Source: Kiloniellales bacterium (GTDB taxonomy: Bacteria; Pseudomonadota; Alphaproteobacteria; Kiloniellales; JAKSDN01). Taken from it: 64,000 bases of DNA. Where the stretch lies: positions 1-64,000 of the forward strand of contig JASJEC010000053.1 of NCBI GenBank assembly GCA_030064845.1, given 5' to 3'. The notes beneath the pieces were generated by a model. It worked only from the letters and a program-made list of their open reading frames with translations. It was not told the origin of the DNA and did no database searches. Of the stretch, positions 16,511 through 26,035 are shown in pieces. Every line of letters starts with the position of its first letter. Position 1 is the first letter of the stretch. The position numbers were made by a program, and so were the translations under genes.

Positions 16511-17992
16511 CTAGGCGAGCTCCGCCAAAAGGGTTAGCTGGGCCTGCTGGCCCGTGACCTCCCTGTCGGTCAGCCGGGTCGGATAGTCCCCGGTGAAGCA
16601 GGCGTCGCAGTACTGCGGCGCGTTGTTGTTGCGTCCCGTCTCGCCCATGGCCCGGTAGAGCCCGTCGAGCGAGATGAAGGCGAGGCTGTCGACGCCGATG
16701 TGCCGGGCCATCTCGTCCAGATCCATCCGCGCGGCCAGAAGCTCGTCGCGCGCCGGCGTATCGATGCCGTAGAAGCAGGAGTGGGTGGTCGGCGGCGCGG
16801 CGATCCGCATATGGACCTCGACCGCTCCGGCCGCGCGCACCATTTCGACGATCTTTATCGAGGTGGTGCCGCGCACGATCGAGTCGTCAACCATGACGAC
16901 GCGCTTGCCTTCGATCGACGTCCGGTTGGCGTTGTGCTTCAGCTTCACGCCCAGGTTCCGGATGGTCTGCGCCGGCTCGATGAAGGTGCGGCCGACGTAG
17001 TGGTTCCGGATGATGCCCAGCTCGAAGGGCACCGCCGCCGCCTCGGCGTAGCCGATTGCCGCGGGGAGCCCGGAGTCGGGGACGGGGATGACGACGTCCG
17101 CCGGCACCCCGCTCTCCTTCGCCAGCTCGGCGCCGATGCGCTTGCGCGTCTCGTAGACGCTGGCGCCCTCGACCAGGGAATCGGGCCGGGCGAAATAGAT
17201 GTGCTCGAAGATGCAGAACCGGCAGGACGACGGCGGGAAGGGGCGCAGCGAGTGGACGCCGCTCTCGTCGAGCACCACCATCTCGCCGGGCTCGACGTCA
17301 CGCAGGAACTCGGCGCCGATGATGTCGAGCGCGCAGGTCTCCGAGGTCACGATATAGGAGCCGCCGCGCCGCCCGAGCACGAGGGGGCGCACGCCCAGCG
17401 GGTCGCGCACGCCGATCACGCAGTTCGCCGTCATGGCGACCAGGGCGTAGGCGCCCTCGACCTGGCGCAGGGCTTCGATCACCCGGTCGACCGTGGTCGC
17501 GGCGCGCGAGGTGGCGACCAGGTGAACGATCACCTCGGTGTCCATGGTCGACTGGAACAGCGAGCCGCGCTCGACCAGCTCGCTCCGGCGCCTGACCGCG
17601 TTGGTCAGGTTGCCGTTATGGGCCAGGGCGAAGCCGCCGAACTGAAGGTCGGCGAACAGCGGCTGGACGTTGCGCAGCACCGTATCGCCCGCCGTCGAGT
17701 AGCGGACATGGCCCATGGCCGCGCCGCCCGCCAGGCGCGTGATCACGCGCTCGTCCGAGAAGATGTCGCCGACGTAGCCCAGGTCTCTGTGGGCGTGGAA
17801 GTGCTCGCCGTCCCAAGTGACGATCCCGGCCGCTTCCTGTCCCCTGTGCTGGAGCGCATGGAGGCCGAGGGCCGTGTGAGCCGCCGCGTCGGCGTCCTCC
17901 CCGAAGATCCCGAACAGGCCGCATTCCTCGCGCAGCTTGTCGTCGTCGAAGGGGTTGGTCCGAGGCAGCCCGGATGACTCCGCGTTACTCAC
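16511..17992 (-). CDS. purF: Amidophosphoribosyltransferase
   Basis: 493 residues. It makes phosphoribosylamine from PRPP and glutamine, the first step of purine synthesis. A propeptide of 23 residues precedes the catalytic Cys24 (REECGLFGIFG). The PRPP-binding motif is in VMVDDSIVRGTT. Cys residues at FCIFEHIYFARPDS, SCFYGID and YCDACFTGDYP match the Bacillus-type enzyme, which carries a 4Fe-4S cluster. Its start overlaps the end of cvpA by four bases (ATGA), as in many bacteria. Confidence 0.97.
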   Translation of the reverse strand: MSNAESSGLPRTNPFDDDKLREECGLFGIFGEDADAAAHTALGLHALQHRGQEAAGIVTWDGEHFHAHRDLGYVGDIFSDERVITRLAGGAAMGHVRYSTAGDTVLRNVQPLFADLQFGGFALAHNGNLTNAVRRRSELVERGSLFQSTMDTEVIVHLVATSRAATTVDRVIEALRQVEGAYALVAMTANCVIGVRDPLGVRPLVLGRRGGSYIVTSETCALDIIGAEFLRDVEPGEMVVLDESGVHSLRPFPPSSCRFCIFEHIYFARPDSLVEGASVYETRKRIGAELAKESGVPADVVIPVPDSGLPAAIGYAEAAAVPFELGIIRNHYVGRTFIEPAQTIRNLGVKLKHNANRTSIEGKRVVMVDDSIVRGTTSIKIVEMVRAAGAVEVHMRIAAPPTTHSCFYGIDTPARDELLAARMDLDEMARHIGVDSLAFISLDGLYRAMGETGRNNNAPQYCDACFTGDYPTRLTDREVTGQQAQLTLLAELA

Positions 17993-18627
17993 TGCTGGGC
18001 CTCGATGAGCCGTTCCATTTCTTTGCGTTCGCGCTCGTTATACCCGCTGACACCTAAGGAACCATCACTTTTTGGCTCCGGCCGGACCAGGAGCTGGAAG
18101 CTCTGCTCGAAGTCCAGGGCCGAGTTGTCGAGATCGGGCTCGTCATCGGGCTGCAGCTCTTCCGGCACCAATGCATAGAGATAGCTGGCACCTTTCTCTA
18201 CTACTGGTAGAATTCTCGCCTCGGTCACCCAGTCCGGGAAGTCCCGGCTCGGCACGGCCCAGACGACGAAGATCCACAGGATGCAGATCAGGAGGGCACC
18301 GCGCAGGATCCCGAATACGAGACCGAGCGAGCGGTCGAGAGTGCTGAGCGAGCTGCTCTGGACCCGCTTGGCGATCAAGCGGTTGAGCAGGGTCAGGATG
18401 ATCAGGACGAAGAAGAAGATCGCCATGGCGGCGCCGAAGTCGGCCATGGCGCCCAGGCCTGTCAGGTCCCGGACGATCGGCGCCAGAGGCGTGAAGCCGT
18501 AGAGCGCGGCGGCGACGGCCCCGGCCCAGGCGGCGATCGCCAGCAGCTCGTGGACGAAACCGCGCAGGAAGGCGAACAGCGCCGAGACGGCCAGGACGAC
18601 CAGGATCACGACATCCAAGACAGCCAA
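17989..18627 (-). CDS. cvpA: CvpA family membrane protein
   Basis: 212 residues. The N-terminal part has four membrane helices (residues 3-25, 30-50, 62-85, 105-125) with the family's LDVVILVVLAVSALFAFLRGF start. The C-terminal 70 residues are hydrophilic and not conserved. CvpA was named for a colicin V production phenotype; it is linked to envelope stress and purine biosynthesis through its place before purF. The stop overlaps the purF start by four bases. Confidence 0.9.
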   Translation of the reverse strand: MAVLDVVILVVLAVSALFAFLRGFVHELLAIAAWAGAVAAALYGFTPLAPIVRDLTGLGAMADFGAAMAIFFFVLIILTLLNRLIAKRVQSSSLSTLDRSLGLVFGILRGALLICILWIFVVWAVPSRDFPDWVTEARILPVVEKGASYLYALVPEELQPDDEPDLDNSALDFEQSFQLLVRPEPKSDGSLGVSGYNERERKEMERLIEAQQ

Positions 18628-18685
18628 TCAGCTCTCCTCCCGCAGCGGGGGCGCCGGTCGCCGGCCGGTTCGGCCCGCCGCGGCC

Positions 18686-20131
18686 TCAGGCATTTCCGGC
18701 CGCCGGGCCGGGCCAGCCGGCGGGCGCGTCCCGCGGCCCGGCCTCAAAGCGCGCCAGCAGGTCCCGCAGATGGCCGATCTCGATCCGCTCCAGTCCTTGC
18801 TTCGCCGCGCCCTCACCGCTCGACCGGCGCCGCGGCATCAGGGCTCTGGTGAAGCCGAGCTTCTCCGCTTCCTTCAGGCGGGCGTCGCTGCGCCCGACCG
18901 AGCGGACCTCGCCGGACAGGCCGACCTCGCCGAAGATGACGGTATCCTCGGGCACCGGCGCGTTCAGCGCGGCCGACACCAGCGCGGCGGCGACGGCGAG
19001 GTCGGCCGCCGGTTCGCTGATCCTGAGGCCGCCGGCCACGTTGAGATAGATGTCCCGGCCGGCCAGCACCAGCCCGCATCGGGCCTCGAGCACCGCAAGA
19101 ACCATCGCGAGGCGCGCGGAGTCCCAGCCGACCACGGCGCGGCGCGGCGTCGCCAGGGGCGAGGGCGAGACCAGGGCCTGGATCTCCACCAGCAGGGGGC
19201 GCGTGCCTTCCAGGCCGGCGAAGACCGCGGCACCGGCCACCTGCCCGCGCCGTTCCGCCAGGAACAGGGCCGAGGGATTGGCCACCTCCATCAAACCTGC
19301 GTCGGTCATCTCGAACACGCCGATTTCGTCGGTCGGACCGAATCGATTCTTCACCGCGCGTAGGATACGGAACTGATGGCCCCGTTCTCCCTCGAAGTAA
19401 AGAACCGTATCGACCATGTGCTCCAAAACCTTGGGGCCGGCGATCGCGCCTTCCTTGGTGACGTGGCCGACGAGAAAGAGCGCGAAGCCGCGGCGTTTCG
19501 CCAACCTGATCAGTTCCTGGGCGCTGGCCCGCACCTGGGCCACGGTGCCGGGCGCCGAATCGAGGGTATCGACGAAGAGCGTCTGCACGGAGTCGATGAC
19601 GGCGAGGCCCGGCGGCTCGCCCGTCTCCAGCGCGGCGGCGATGTCGCGCACCGAGGTCGCCGCGGCGAGCCGGACCGCCGCGTCCGCGAGGCCCAGGCGC
19701 CGGGCCCGCAGGCGGATCTGCTCGATCGACTCCTCGCCCGAGACGTAGATCGGTGGGCCCGCCGCCTCGCCTGCGCCGGCCGCGCCGAGGCTCAGGCTGG
19801 CCGCGGCCTGGAGCAGCAGCGTCGACTTGCCGATCCCGGGATCGCCGCCGATCAGGATGGCGGAGCCCTCGACGAAGCCGCCGCCGCAGACACGGTCGAG
19901 CTCGGCGAGCCCGGTCGAGTGGCGCGGCGCTTCCCGGCTCTCGCCCTTCAGGGCGACGAAATCGAGCGGCCGCGGGCGGCCCCGGCGTTGGCCCAGACCC
20001 CCGGGGGCGCCGACGCCGGTGCTCTCCTCGGTGATCGTATTCCACGCGCCGCAGGCTTCGCAGCGCCCGCTCCACTTGGCGTAGGAGGCGCCGCAAGACT
20101 GGCAGGCGTAGCGGGCGGTCCGATTAGCCAT
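18686..20131 (-). CDS. radA: DNA repair protein RadA
   Basis: 481 residues from the ATG at 20131; a TTG at 20140 is the upstream alternative. An N-terminal zinc finger (C10, C13, C24, C27), a RecA-like ATPase with Walker A GGDPGIGKST, and the RadA-specific KNRFG motif lead into a Lon-like C-terminal domain. The family drives branch migration in recombination intermediates. Its place between mlaF and cvpA in a block of overlapping or close genes is conserved in relatives. Confidence 0.96.
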   Translation of the reverse strand: MANRTARYACQSCGASYAKWSGRCEACGAWNTITEESTGVGAPGGLGQRRGRPRPLDFVALKGESREAPRHSTGLAELDRVCGGGFVEGSAILIGGDPGIGKSTLLLQAAASLSLGAAGAGEAAGPPIYVSGEESIEQIRLRARRLGLADAAVRLAAATSVRDIAAALETGEPPGLAVIDSVQTLFVDTLDSAPGTVAQVRASAQELIRLAKRRGFALFLVGHVTKEGAIAGPKVLEHMVDTVLYFEGERGHQFRILRAVKNRFGPTDEIGVFEMTDAGLMEVANPSALFLAERRGQVAGAAVFAGLEGTRPLLVEIQALVSPSPLATPRRAVVGWDSARLAMVLAVLEARCGLVLAGRDIYLNVAGGLRISEPAADLAVAAALVSAALNAPVPEDTVIFGEVGLSGEVRSVGRSDARLKEAEKLGFTRALMPRRRSSGEGAAKQGLERIEIGHLRDLLARFEAGPRDAPAGWPGPAAGNA

Positions 20132-20182
20132 CACCTCCAAGCCGCTTGGCGTGCACGATTCCGTTCCCGGCGCGCCGCTTGG

Positions 20183-20962
20183 TCACACGGCGCGGACCTG
20201 CATCTCGATGGGTCCCTCGGCGAGCCCGTTGATGAACTGCTCCACGTAGGGATTGCCCGAGCGGTCGACCTCCCCGGTCGGCCCCTGCCAGATGATCTTG
20301 CCCTCGTAGAGCATGGCGATGCGGTCGGCGATCTTGCGGGCGCTGGCCATGTCGTGGGTGATCGAGAGCGCGGTTGCGCCCAGCTCGCGGACGCACTTGA
20401 CGATCAGGTCGTTGATGACGTCGCCCATGATCGGGTCGAGGCCGGTGGTCGGCTCGTCGAAGAAGATGATCTCCGGCGAGGTCGCGATCGCCCGCGCCAG
20501 GCCCACCCGCTTGCGCATGCCGCCGGACAGCTCCGCCGGCCAGAGCTCGCCGACCTGGGGCCCGAGACCGACCGCGGCCAGCTTCTCGAGCGCGATTTCC
20601 TTGGCCTCGGGGCGGGCCATGGCCTGGCCCTGGATCAGGCCGAAGGCGACGTTCTCCCAGACCGGCATGGAATCGAACAGCGCCGCGTTCTGGAACAGCA
20701 TGCCGAACTTCTTGCGCACCCGCTCCAGGTCGGAGCCCTGAAGGCCGACGACCTCCTCGCCGTCGACCTTGATGCTGCCCCGGTCGGGGTGGAGCAGGCC
20801 CAGGATGCACTTCAGCATGACCGACTTGCCGGTGCCCGAACCGCCGATCACGACCACGGACTCCCGCTGGCCGACATTGAGATCGAGGCCGTCCAGCACG
20901 ATTTTGTCGTCGAAGGCCTTGGACAGGCCGCTGATGGCGATCTTGGGGACCGGCTGGGTCAT
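20183..20962 (-). CDS. mlaF: MlaF-like ABC transporter ATP-binding protein
   Basis: 259 residues. Walker A GGSGTGKS (40-47), the Q-loop FQNAALFDSMPVWENV, signature LSGGMRKRVGLARA and Walker B IIFFDEPTTGLDP are all seen. The FDSMPVWENV Q-loop and MRKR signature are typical of MlaF/Ttg2A. With MlaE it drives phospholipid transport between inner and outer membranes. Its start overlaps mlaE by four bases. No mlaD is present in the window; it would have to be elsewhere. Confidence 0.93.
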   Translation of the reverse strand: MTQPVPKIAISGLSKAFDDKIVLDGLDLNVGQRESVVVIGGSGTGKSVMLKCILGLLHPDRGSIKVDGEEVVGLQGSDLERVRKKFGMLFQNAALFDSMPVWENVAFGLIQGQAMARPEAKEIALEKLAAVGLGPQVGELWPAELSGGMRKRVGLARAIATSPEIIFFDEPTTGLDPIMGDVINDLIVKCVRELGATALSITHDMASARKIADRIAMLYEGKIIWQGPTGEVDRSGNPYVEQFINGLAEGPIEMQVRAV

Positions 20963-21732
20963 CGCGCGAAGAAGATCTCGGTGATGAAATAGTTGAAGCA
21001 GAAGATCAGGATCGACGCGGAGACGACGGCGTTCGTGGTCGCGGTACCGACGCCCTGGGCGCCGCCCTTGGAATGGTAGCCGTGGTAGCAGCCCATCAGC
21101 GTGATGATGAAGCCGAAGACGCCGGCCTTGACCAGGCCCGAGACGACGTCGGTCACCTCGACGAATTCGATAGTGTTGCGGATATAGTTGCCGGGATTGA
21201 AGCCGAGCTTGAAAATCGACACGACGTAGCCGCCAAAAACGCCGATCGAGTCGGCCACCACGACCAGCAGCGGCAGCATGGCCGTGCCGGCGATCAGCCT
21301 CGGCGCGACCAGATACTTGAAGGGGTTGGTCGCCAGTGTGTCGAGCGCGTCTATCTGCTCGGTCACGCGCATCGTGCCGATCTCGGCCGCCATGGCCGCC
21401 GCGATCCGCCCGGTCACCATGAGCCCGGCCAGAACCGGTCCCAGCTCCCGGGTGATCGAGACCACCACGACCTGGGGAATGGCGCTCTCCGCGGAGAAGC
21501 GGGCGAAGCCGGTGTAGCTCTGCAGCGCCAGCACCATGCCGGTGAAGATCGCGGTCAGGCCGACCACCGGCAGGGAGTAGTAGCCGATCTCAACCATCTG
21601 GCGCCCGACGATCCGCAGGAAGAACGGCGGCCGGACGCAGTGGGAGACGCCCATGCCGGCGAACCAGACGAGGCGACCCGTGGCGGCCAGGAATCCGATG
21701 AAGGCCCGGCCAATGGGCTGGAGGATTGGCAC
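20959..21732 (-). CDS. mlaE: MlaE-like phospholipid ABC transporter permease
   Basis: 257 residues with an amphipathic N-terminal helix and five membrane helices; the MlaE pattern is clear in VEIGYYSLPVVGLTAIFTGMVLALQ, ITRELGPVLAGLMVTGRIAAAMAAEIGTMRVTEQIDAL and PLLVVVADSIGVFGG. It is the membrane subunit of the Mla system that keeps outer-membrane lipid asymmetry. It starts four bases after alr and overlaps mlaF by four bases. Confidence 0.94.
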   Translation of the reverse strand: MPILQPIGRAFIGFLAATGRLVWFAGMGVSHCVRPPFFLRIVGRQMVEIGYYSLPVVGLTAIFTGMVLALQSYTGFARFSAESAIPQVVVVSITRELGPVLAGLMVTGRIAAAMAAEIGTMRVTEQIDALDTLATNPFKYLVAPRLIAGTAMLPLLVVVADSIGVFGGYVVSIFKLGFNPGNYIRNTIEFVEVTDVVSGLVKAGVFGFIITLMGCYHGYHSKGGAQGVGTATTNAVVSASILIFCFNYFITEIFFAR

Positions 21733-21736
21733 GGGC

Positions 21737-22843
21737 TCAGCTGTCCGTGTAAGTCCGGTGGTAACGCCGGCCGAGCGCCGTCAAGATCTCGTAGCCGATG
21801 GTGCCCGCCTCCTCTGCAAGGGCATCGACGCCATGGGTGTCGTCAAGCAGCGTGACCATAGCGCCGGGGCGGACAGCTTCCGAGGGCACCGCGGAGACGT
21901 CGAACACTACGAGATCCATGGAGACACGTCCGACCGCGGGAACCTTTATGCCGCCGATGAAGCCTGTTCCCCGGTTTGAAAGAGAGCGAAAGATACCGTC
22001 TGCGTAGCCCAACCCAACCGTCGCGAGACGGCTCGGGCCCGTCACGCGGTAGGTCGCACCATATCCAACGCTCTGTGGAGCGTCAACGTCGCGAACCTGC
22101 AGGATTCTAGCCTCCAGGTGCGCCACGGAGGCCATGGGATTCGGCCGGCCGGGGGTCGGATTAACCCCGTAGAGCGCGGCGCCGGGCCGGCCGAGATCGA
22201 AATGGTAGGCGGCCCCGAGGAAGATGCCGGAGGAATTGGCCAGGCTCGCCGGCAGGTCGGGCAGGCGCCGCCGGGCCGCGCGAAAGGCATCAAGCTGCGC
22301 CCGGTTGAGCGCGTGGCCGGCGTCCTCGGCGCAGGCCAGATGGCTCATCACGTAGCGGCAGTCGACGCCGTCGAGCAGCCCGTGATCGTCCGCGAGCGCG
22401 GCGAGCTCGTCCTCCGGCAGCCCGAGCCGGCTCATCCCGGTGTCGATATGGAGGGCGGCCGCCAAACGCCGCCCCTCTCGCCGCGCGAGCCCGCGCCAGC
22501 GCTCCAGGTCGCCGAGGCTGTTCAGGACCGGCGCCACGTCGTGCGCCAGGAGGTCGGCTTCGGTCCCCGGCATGGCGCCGGCCAAGAGGTAGATCTCGGC
22601 CTCGGGGCCGAGCGTCGCCCGCAGCGCGAGGGCCTCGTCCGGCAGGGCGACGAAGAAGTGCCGGGCGCCGGCGGCACGAAGCGCGGGCGCGACCCGCGCC
22701 ATGCCCAGGCCGTAGGCGTCAGCCTTAACCGCCGCCGCGCAGGGCACGCCGCCGAGCTCCTGGACCAGCCTACGGTAGTTCGCCCGGATCGCCGCCAAGT
22801 CGATCCGCAACAGCGCCCCGGCCCGCGCGCCGGTGTCAGCCAT
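21737..22843 (-). CDS. alr: Alanine racemase
   Basis: 368 residues from the ATG at 22843. PLP-binding Lys40 sits in AAVKADAYGLG; the second catalytic residue is the Tyr in SVGYGATYR (C-terminal half). The C-terminal domain begins near VGLGYADGI, with MDLVVFD typical. It converts L-Ala to D-Ala for peptidoglycan. The start overlaps the dnaB stop by eight bases; this dnaB-alr pairing is widespread. Confidence 0.96.
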   Translation of the reverse strand: MADTGARAGALLRIDLAAIRANYRRLVQELGGVPCAAAVKADAYGLGMARVAPALRAAGARHFFVALPDEALALRATLGPEAEIYLLAGAMPGTEADLLAHDVAPVLNSLGDLERWRGLARREGRRLAAALHIDTGMSRLGLPEDELAALADDHGLLDGVDCRYVMSHLACAEDAGHALNRAQLDAFRAARRRLPDLPASLANSSGIFLGAAYHFDLGRPGAALYGVNPTPGRPNPMASVAHLEARILQVRDVDAPQSVGYGATYRVTGPSRLATVGLGYADGIFRSLSNRGTGFIGGIKVPAVGRVSMDLVVFDVSAVPSEAVRPGAMVTLLDDTHGVDALAEEAGTIGYEILTALGRRYHRTYTDS

Positions 22844-24377
22844 GAACCTCGGGGAGATGGTCGCTCGGCTCGTAGTCGCTGAAGCGGGTGAACGCGCCGT
22901 CAAAATGAAGCACCGCGGTGCCGATCGGGCCGTGCCGCTGCTTGGCGACGATGATCTCGGCCAGGTTGGCCGCGTCGCGCGTACGCTGCTCGTAGCCGGC
23001 CCGTCGCTTGGTGAAAGCGTCGTCGGTCTCGTTCGCCCTCTGGGTCGGGCGCTCGCGCGCCAGATAGTACTCCTCGCGGTAGATGAAGAGCACGACGTCG
23101 GCGTCCTGCTCGATCGAGCCGGACTCCCGGAGGTCGGCCAGCTGCGGCCGCTTGTCGTCGCGCTGCTCGGTCTGACGGGAGAGCTGCGAGAGCGCGACCA
23201 GCGGCACGTCGAGCTCCTTGGCGATCGCCTTGAGGCCGCGGGTGATCTCCGAGACCTCCTGGACCCGGTTGTCGCTGCGGCTGCCCGCGGCACCCTGCAT
23301 CAGCTGCAGATAGTCTACCACGATCAGGCTGAGCCCGTGCTGGCGCTTCAGCCGCCGGGCGCGCATACGCAGGGCCGGCACCGTGAGCGCCGGGGTATCG
23401 TCGATGAAGAGAGGAAGGCGGTAGAGTCCGTTGCTCACCTGGATCAGGCGATCGTACTCCTCGTTCTTCATCTGGCCCCGGCGGATCGAGTCGGAGCGGA
23501 CCGCCGCCTGTTCGGCCAGAATCCGCGTGGCCAGCTGCTCCGTCGACATCTCGAGCGAGAAGAAGGCGACCACTTGGCGGCTTTCGATCAGATTGTCCTC
23601 GGCGTCGCGCTCGAGGCCGGCGGTCGCGGCCACGTTGTAGGCGATGTTGGTCGCCAGCGAGGTCTTGCCCATGGACGGGCGGGCCGCCACGATCACCAGA
23701 TCGGAACTGTGCAGCCCGCCGAGCAGGCGGTCCATGTCGGCGAAGCCCGTCGCCACCCCGGCGACATGCCCCTCTCGCTTATGCGCCGCGTCGGCCAAGT
23801 GGATGGATTCGATCACCGCCGAGCGGAAGTCCCTGAGGCCGCCCTCGGTCTGGCCGTCCTCCGCCAGGCTGTAGAGCTTCTGCTCGGCCCGCTCGATCTG
23901 GTCGACCGCCGTCTCCTCCAGATCGTGGTCGAAGGCGTCGTTGACCACGTCCTCGCCGACGGCGATCAGCTGGCGGCGAAGGTGGAGATCGTGGATCGTC
24001 TGCCCATAGTCCCGAGCGTTGATGATCGAGATGTAGTTGCCCTGCAGCGCGCTCAGGTACTTCGCGCCGCCGACCTGCGCCAGAGCTTCGCTCTGCTCGA
24101 AGTAGTTCTTCAGGGTGATGGCGTTCGCGACCTGTCCGCGGTCGATCAGCGCGCCGCAGGCCTCGTAGATCTCGCCGTGGGTGCGCTCCGCGAAGTGCTC
24201 CGGGCGCAGGAAATCGGCGACCCGCTCGAAAGCCGCGTTATTGGCCAAGATCGCACCGAGCAGAGCCTGCTCGGCTTCGTAATTGACCGGCGGTTCGCGA
24301 TTGTGGTCGGAAGTGGCGTTCGCCGTTGCCAGCGTCGCCCAAGTGCCAGCGCCTTGTGCGTCCATAGCCGACAACAT
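22836..24377 (-). CDS. dnaB: Replicative DNA helicase DnaB
   Basis: 513 residues. The N-terminal primase-interacting domain begins at NYEAEQALLGAILANN; the RecA-like motor has Walker A ARPSMGKTS and the arginine-rich L-region (DYLQLM). It unwinds DNA ahead of the replisome. A starting ATG at 24377 is used; a second ATG is four codons further in. No intein is present, as the sequence around Walker A is uninterrupted. Upstream on the same strand is cfa, downstream alr. Confidence 0.97.
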   Translation of the reverse strand: MLSAMDAQGAGTWATLATANATSDHNREPPVNYEAEQALLGAILANNAAFERVADFLRPEHFAERTHGEIYEACGALIDRGQVANAITLKNYFEQSEALAQVGGAKYLSALQGNYISIINARDYGQTIHDLHLRRQLIAVGEDVVNDAFDHDLEETAVDQIERAEQKLYSLAEDGQTEGGLRDFRSAVIESIHLADAAHKREGHVAGVATGFADMDRLLGGLHSSDLVIVAARPSMGKTSLATNIAYNVAATAGLERDAEDNLIESRQVVAFFSLEMSTEQLATRILAEQAAVRSDSIRRGQMKNEEYDRLIQVSNGLYRLPLFIDDTPALTVPALRMRARRLKRQHGLSLIVVDYLQLMQGAAGSRSDNRVQEVSEITRGLKAIAKELDVPLVALSQLSRQTEQRDDKRPQLADLRESGSIEQDADVVLFIYREEYYLARERPTQRANETDDAFTKRRAGYEQRTRDAANLAEIIVAKQRHGPIGTAVLHFDGAFTRFSDYEPSDHLPEVHG

Positions 24378-24455
24378 TATGCACGCGATTCGCTTCGCGC
24401 CATAGAAGGAAAGCGGGGAAGCGTGTGGATCACGGGGACAAGACCGGCCACCGCG

Positions 24456-25688
24456 CTACTCGGCGGCCACGATCCGCTGCGCCGGCGTGCCCTGCTCCCA
24501 CTGGTAGAGGTAGTCGCGGGTCAGCGGCACGCTATCCTTGGTCTTGGCCAGCTGGATCTGGAACACCATCAGGTCCTGGGTCCGGAACGCGATCTCGCAA
24601 CCCTTGAGATAGAGCTCCCACATGCGGCAGAAGCGCTCGTCGTAGAGCGCCTTCACCTTGTCCCGATTGGCCATGAAGCGATCGTGCCAGAGACGCAGGG
24701 TCTCCGCGTAGTGCAGGCGGAGGATCTCGACGTCGGTGACGAGCAGCCGGTTCTGCTCGATTGCCGGCAGTACCTGGGAGAGGCTCGGCAGCTGCCCGCC
24801 GGGAAAGATGTACTTGGTGATGAAGCCGTTGACCGGGCCCGATTCGACGAAGCGGCCGATCGCGTGGATCACGCATACCCCGTCGTCGCGCAGCAATTCG
24901 CCAACCTTGCGGAAGAACTCCTTGTAGTGCCTCTGGCCGACATGCTCGAACATGCCGACCGAGATGATGCGGTCGAAGCGGCCCTCCTGCTCGCGGTAGT
25001 CCCGGTAGTGGAACCGCACCCGCTGGTCGAGGCCGGCGCTCTTGGCCCGTGCGCGGGCCCGGTTCAGCTGCTCCGTGCTCAGGGTCAGTCCGGTGACGTC
25101 GCAGTCGCCGACCTGCGCCAGGTAGAGCCCGAGCCCGCCCCAGCCGGACCCGATATCGAGGACGTGGAGCTTCGGCCGGTCGATCAGCAGCTTGGCCGCC
25201 AGGTGCCTGAGCTTGTCCCGCTGCGCCCGGTCCAGGTCGTTGTGCGGCTCGGTGAAGTAGGCGCAGGAGTACTGCCGTTCCTCGTCCAGGAAGAGGTCGT
25301 AGAGCTGGCCCGACAAGTCGTAGTGGTGCGCCACATTGCGTTTGGCCTTGGGGATCGGATTGTAGGGCCCCAGGCGGCGCCCGAAGGTGTGGATCGCGCG
25401 GCCGACCTTGAAGGTCCAGTGCTTCTCGAGGTGGGGCCAGTTCTGCAGGGAGAGGGCAAGAAAGTCTTCGAGGCTCCCTTCCTCGATGTCGAGCCGGCCG
25501 TCCATGTAGGCTTCGGCGAACCGCAGCGCCGGATTGATCGGAATCTTGTACTCGGTCGCGCGGTCAAGGATGCGGATCGTGCAGCGGGGCTCGTCTCCGT
25601 TTCCCAGGGTCCAAGTCTTTCCCGCGGCATCGATGAGGGTGAAGCTACCCTCCTTGATCAATAGCTCGAGCATCTTTCGCAGCAACAT
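24456..25688 (-). CDS. cfa: Cyclopropane-fatty-acyl-phospholipid synthase family methyltransferase
   Basis: 410 residues. An N-terminal lipid-binding domain of about 110 residues precedes a SAM-dependent methyltransferase with VLDIGSGWGGLGLYLA, and the EHVGQ segment (SVGMFEHVGQRHY) of the CFA synthase active site. It adds a methylene group across double bonds of membrane phospholipids. Its position between rplI and dnaB, otherwise neighbours in many relatives, suggests an insertion into the block. It has its own upstream gap of about 350 bases. Confidence 0.9.
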   Translation of the reverse strand: MLLRKMLELLIKEGSFTLIDAAGKTWTLGNGDEPRCTIRILDRATEYKIPINPALRFAEAYMDGRLDIEEGSLEDFLALSLQNWPHLEKHWTFKVGRAIHTFGRRLGPYNPIPKAKRNVAHHYDLSGQLYDLFLDEERQYSCAYFTEPHNDLDRAQRDKLRHLAAKLLIDRPKLHVLDIGSGWGGLGLYLAQVGDCDVTGLTLSTEQLNRARARAKSAGLDQRVRFHYRDYREQEGRFDRIISVGMFEHVGQRHYKEFFRKVGELLRDDGVCVIHAIGRFVESGPVNGFITKYIFPGGQLPSLSQVLPAIEQNRLLVTDVEILRLHYAETLRLWHDRFMANRDKVKALYDERFCRMWELYLKGCEIAFRTQDLMVFQIQLAKTKDSVPLTRDYLYQWEQGTPAQRIVAAE

Positions 25689-26035
25689 GGCCTAACCCCC
25701 AATGCTCGTTCCAAGGCGCCTGCCTTTTCCTTTCTTTCGCGCCTGTTCCGTTCCACCACCCGCCCGGCATACAAAGCGGCTCGGTCGGCAGAGGTAAATT
25801 GTCTCAATAACAGTAGGATAGCGGCAGCCTCGGCCTCCGTCCAGCGCGCGACAAGCAATGGATCGGTCCGGCGGAGCGGACGTTCCGCCGGCTGCAAGCG
25901 AGCTGGTCCCGCCCGCAGCCGAGCCGGCCGCCGCGGTTCCGGGGCGTGAAAAAGAAGGGGATAGAGAGACTCGCCGGGCCCTCACGCGGGCGGCGACACG
26001 GGACGCGCCGCGGCGCGCCCCGCCGTTCGGCCGCC
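25689..26035. other. Non-coding gap between rplI and cfa
   Basis: Both flanking genes read on the minus strand. The left half (about 25780-25830) is AT-rich, fitting the cfa promoter, though I cannot point to a good -10/-35 pair. The right half is GC-rich and holds a palindrome near the rplI stop (26000-26021). No gene recognised. Confidence 0.5.
26000..26021 (-). terminator. GC-rich palindrome 14 bases after rplI
   Basis: A perfect inverted repeat CGCGCC-GC-GGCGCG extended by three more base pairs with one mismatch. It lies just after the rplI stop, where a terminator is expected, but lacks a following T tract on the minus strand, so it is a weak candidate for intrinsic termination. Confidence 0.35.

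Noticed and set aside
22833-25664. A plus-strand frame of over 900 codons
   Set aside because: It is antisense to dnaB and cfa, caused by high GC and codon bias. Sense proteins have clear domains and the antisense one none.
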